From positions 1 to 7,170 of the forward strand of contig CAYYRB010000086.1 in assembly GCA_964473995.1 (NCBI GenBank): a stretch of DNA of 7,170 bases. The letters run 5' to 3'. The DNA comes from JAKRSD01 sp964473995. GTDB lineage: Bacteria > Bacteroidota > Bacteroidia > CAIKAF01. The translations under genes were made by a program, and so were the position numbers. Shown here piece by piece: positions 5,825-7,170 of the stretch (positions are counted from its first letter, which is position 1; each line of letters opens with the position of its first letter). The notes below the pieces were generated by a model. That model did not search any database. It saw only the letters and a program-made list of their open reading frames with translations, and had not been told where the DNA came from.

Positions 5825-7158
5825 AATGGCTAAACCTGCTCAGCCCCAAGCGGCTTCATCAATCGGAACATGCGGTTTCGGATGCCTGGCGCAGTGAGTT
5901 TGAGCGCGACGTGGACCGCATCATTTTCTCGCATCCCTTTCGGCGCCTGCAGGATAAAACCCAGGTGGTGCCTCTGCCCGAACATGATTTCGTGCACACG
6001 CGTCTTACACACAGCCTGGAGGTGAGCAGCGTGGGCCGTTCCATGGGAAAGCAGTCAGGTTCGGTTCTTTTGGCGCGTTATCCCGATCTGTGCGATGCTG
6101 GCATTTCAGCGCATGACATCGGCTCTGTGGTGGCGGCTGCCTGTCTGGCACATGATATCGGCAATCCGCCGTTCGGCCATTCGGGCGAACAGGCCATTTC
6201 ATCTCTTTTCAGAAACGAATGGAAACGCCAAGCCGAGACCGAGTGTACCGAGGCCGAGTGTACCGATCTGCAAAATTTTGAAGGGAATGCGCAGGGCTTG
6301 CGCCTGCTGGCGGGAAAAGGCAATGACGGACTCCGTCTCACCGCGGCAACCCTCGGTGCCTTTCTGAAGTATCCGCGGGAAAGTGTGCTGTCGGGCAATC
6401 ATTCGGGCCGCAGAAGCCGCAAGAAATATGGTTTTTTTCAAACTGAGAAAACCATTGCCCAAAAGTTGGCGCAAATTAGTGGAATACCTTTCTTTGCCGA
6501 GAGTCAGTTATGTTTCGGGCGCCATCCCTTGGTTTACCTGACCGAGGCGGCCGATGATATCTGCTACTTAATCATAGACCTGGAAGATGCCGTGCGGATG
6601 CGGGTGGTGTCGGAAAACGACTACGTGGATTTGCTGAGTCCTATTTTGGGAGATTCTTTTCACCCCGAAAAGTACCGGAACACTCCTTCGCTCAACGACC
6701 GCATCGGATTGTTGCGTGCACTTACCATTAACCGCTTGGCGGATTCCTGTGCCGCGTACTTTCTGGATAAGGAAGCGGAGTACCTGCAATGCGGTGAGGA
6801 TGTATCCATTTCCGATTGCATTGCCGAAGCACCCCTTTTGCGTCAGATTAGCCAGTTCAGTACGGCCCGTATTTATAACAGCGAGCAGGTATTGGAAATT
6901 CAGGCGGCGGGCTTTCGCGTATTGCCGGCACTCACCGATATTTTTCTGCAGGCGGCGGAAGATGCGCGGCTTCACGGCGGAAAACCGCAGGATCCGGCCA
7001 ATCGGAATAACTGGGAATATGTGAAGAAGCGTTTTGAACTCTCCGAACCGGGAATTTCTTTTTATGAAAATGCCCGCCTGATTACTGATGTTGTTTCGGG
7101 CCTTACCGACCGTCATGCCATTTCCCTGTTCCGCAAACTGACGGGAAGTTCGTTATGA
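5821..7158 (+). CDS. dgt: dGTP triphosphohydrolase (HD-domain dNTPase)
   Basis: The 445-aa enzyme hydrolyses dGTP (possibly other dNTPs) to the nucleoside and triphosphate, and thereby tunes dNTP pools. The HD-domain ligands are all present: H64 (in RLTHSLEV), H111-D112 (ACLAHDIGNPPFGH) and D245 (TEAADDICY). Family segments FRRLQDKTQV (40-49), NFEGNAQGLRLL (152-163) and KYGFFQTEK (202-210) support the dGTPase subfamily rather than a generic HD hydrolase. It is shorter than the E. coli enzyme (about 505 aa) but complete. A 15-bp tandem duplication puts TECTE-AECTD at 140-149, in the loop before NFEGNAQ. The ATG overlaps the preceding stop by 4 bp (ATGA), so translation is probably coupled to the HMG-CoA lyase-like gene. 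Confidence 0.94.
   Translation: MKWLNLLSPKRLHQSEHAVSDAWRSEFERDVDRIIFSHPFRRLQDKTQVVPLPEHDFVHTRLTHSLEVSSVGRSMGKQSGSVLLARYPDLCDAGISAHDIGSVVAAACLAHDIGNPPFGHSGEQAISSLFRNEWKRQAETECTEAECTDLQNFEGNAQGLRLLAGKGNDGLRLTAATLGAFLKYPRESVLSGNHSGRRSRKKYGFFQTEKTIAQKLAQISGIPFFAESQLCFGRHPLVYLTEAADDICYLIIDLEDAVRMRVVSENDYVDLLSPILGDSFHPEKYRNTPSLNDRIGLLRALTINRLADSCAAYFLDKEAEYLQCGEDVSISDCIAEAPLLRQISQFSTARIYNSEQVLEIQAAGFRVLPALTDIFLQAAEDARLHGGKPQDPANRNNWEYVKKRFELSEPGISFYENARLITDVVSGLTDRHAISLFRKLTGSSL
6238..6267 (+). repeat. 15-bp in-frame tandem duplication inside dgt
   Basis: ACCGAGTGTACCGAG (6238-6252) is followed directly by GCCGAGTGTACCGAT (6253-6267), identical at 13 of 15 positions. Because the unit is a multiple of three it adds five residues (TECTE then AECTD) without breaking the frame. 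It falls in a loop between the HD motif helix and the conserved NFEGNAQ segment. Confidence 0.75.
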
Positions 7159-7170
7159 TTTGTTGGGGGC
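7155..7170 (+). CDS. Possible start of a downstream gene (3' partial)
   Basis: The dgt stop TGA overlaps an ATG at 7155, giving the same 4-bp ATGA arrangement seen at the dgt start. The frame (MICWG...) is open to the window edge, but only five codons are visible, so no product can be named and it may be chance. Confidence 0.2.

Noticed and set aside
6568..7116. Minus-strand 182-codon open frame inside dgt
   Set aside because: It lies wholly antisense to a well-supported dgt with intact motifs, and its translation shows no recognisable domain.
1..7170. CRISPR array, tRNA/rRNA, insertion sequence or defence genes
   Set aside because: No spaced direct-repeat array, cloverleaf, transposase or terminal inverted repeats were seen. 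All long stretches are explained by ordinary genes.

Overview
The window reads as a piece of a Bacteroidota chromosome of roughly balanced base composition. Three things point there. Candidate -7 boxes of the TAnnTTTG type, characteristic of this phylum, sit immediately before several start codons. Recognisable Shine-Dalgarno sequences are largely missing. Several protein families (the HMG-CoA lyase-like enzyme with an HLHT motif, the lipoprotein, the two-TM protein with the FSDFDPRPYS motif) look like ones I associate with this group. Taxonomy is inferred from these cues only, and no finer placement is attempted.

Layout. The 3' part of an uncharacterised two-TM membrane protein gene runs in from the left edge (1-510, +). 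It converges on a three-gene minus-strand unit across an AT-rich spacer (511-675) that holds two near-identical dyad repeats. The minus unit reads, in transcription order: a Gfo/Idh/MocA oxidoreductase (4010-3012), a signal-peptidase-II lipoprotein (2979-2095) and a WcaJ/CpsE-type polyprenyl-phosphate sugar-1-phosphate transferase (2088-676). The second and third are separated by only 6 bases. A 129-bp divergent promoter region (4011-4139), with a -7 box for each direction and two inverted repeats between them, separates this unit from the plus-strand genes. Those are protein-L-isoaspartate methyltransferase (pcm, 4140-4796), an HMG-CoA lyase family protein (4943-5824) and a dGTP triphosphohydrolase (dgt, 5821-7158). 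The last two share an ATGA overlap. A further ATGA at the end of dgt may start another gene that leaves the window.

How the genes fit together. The minus unit looks like surface-glycan biology: a nucleotide-sugar-type dehydrogenase, an envelope lipoprotein, and the membrane enzyme that loads the first sugar phosphate onto the polyprenyl carrier. The plus-strand genes are housekeeping: repair of damaged aspartyl residues, acyl-CoA (leucine or HMG-CoA) metabolism and dNTP pool control.

I see no mobile element, CRISPR array, RNA gene or defence system. The most interesting signals are the start-proximal -7 boxes, which predict leaderless or nearly leaderless mRNAs for three genes, and the symmetric elements in the divergent and convergent spacers. 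I do not see convincing evidence for a wholly new system.
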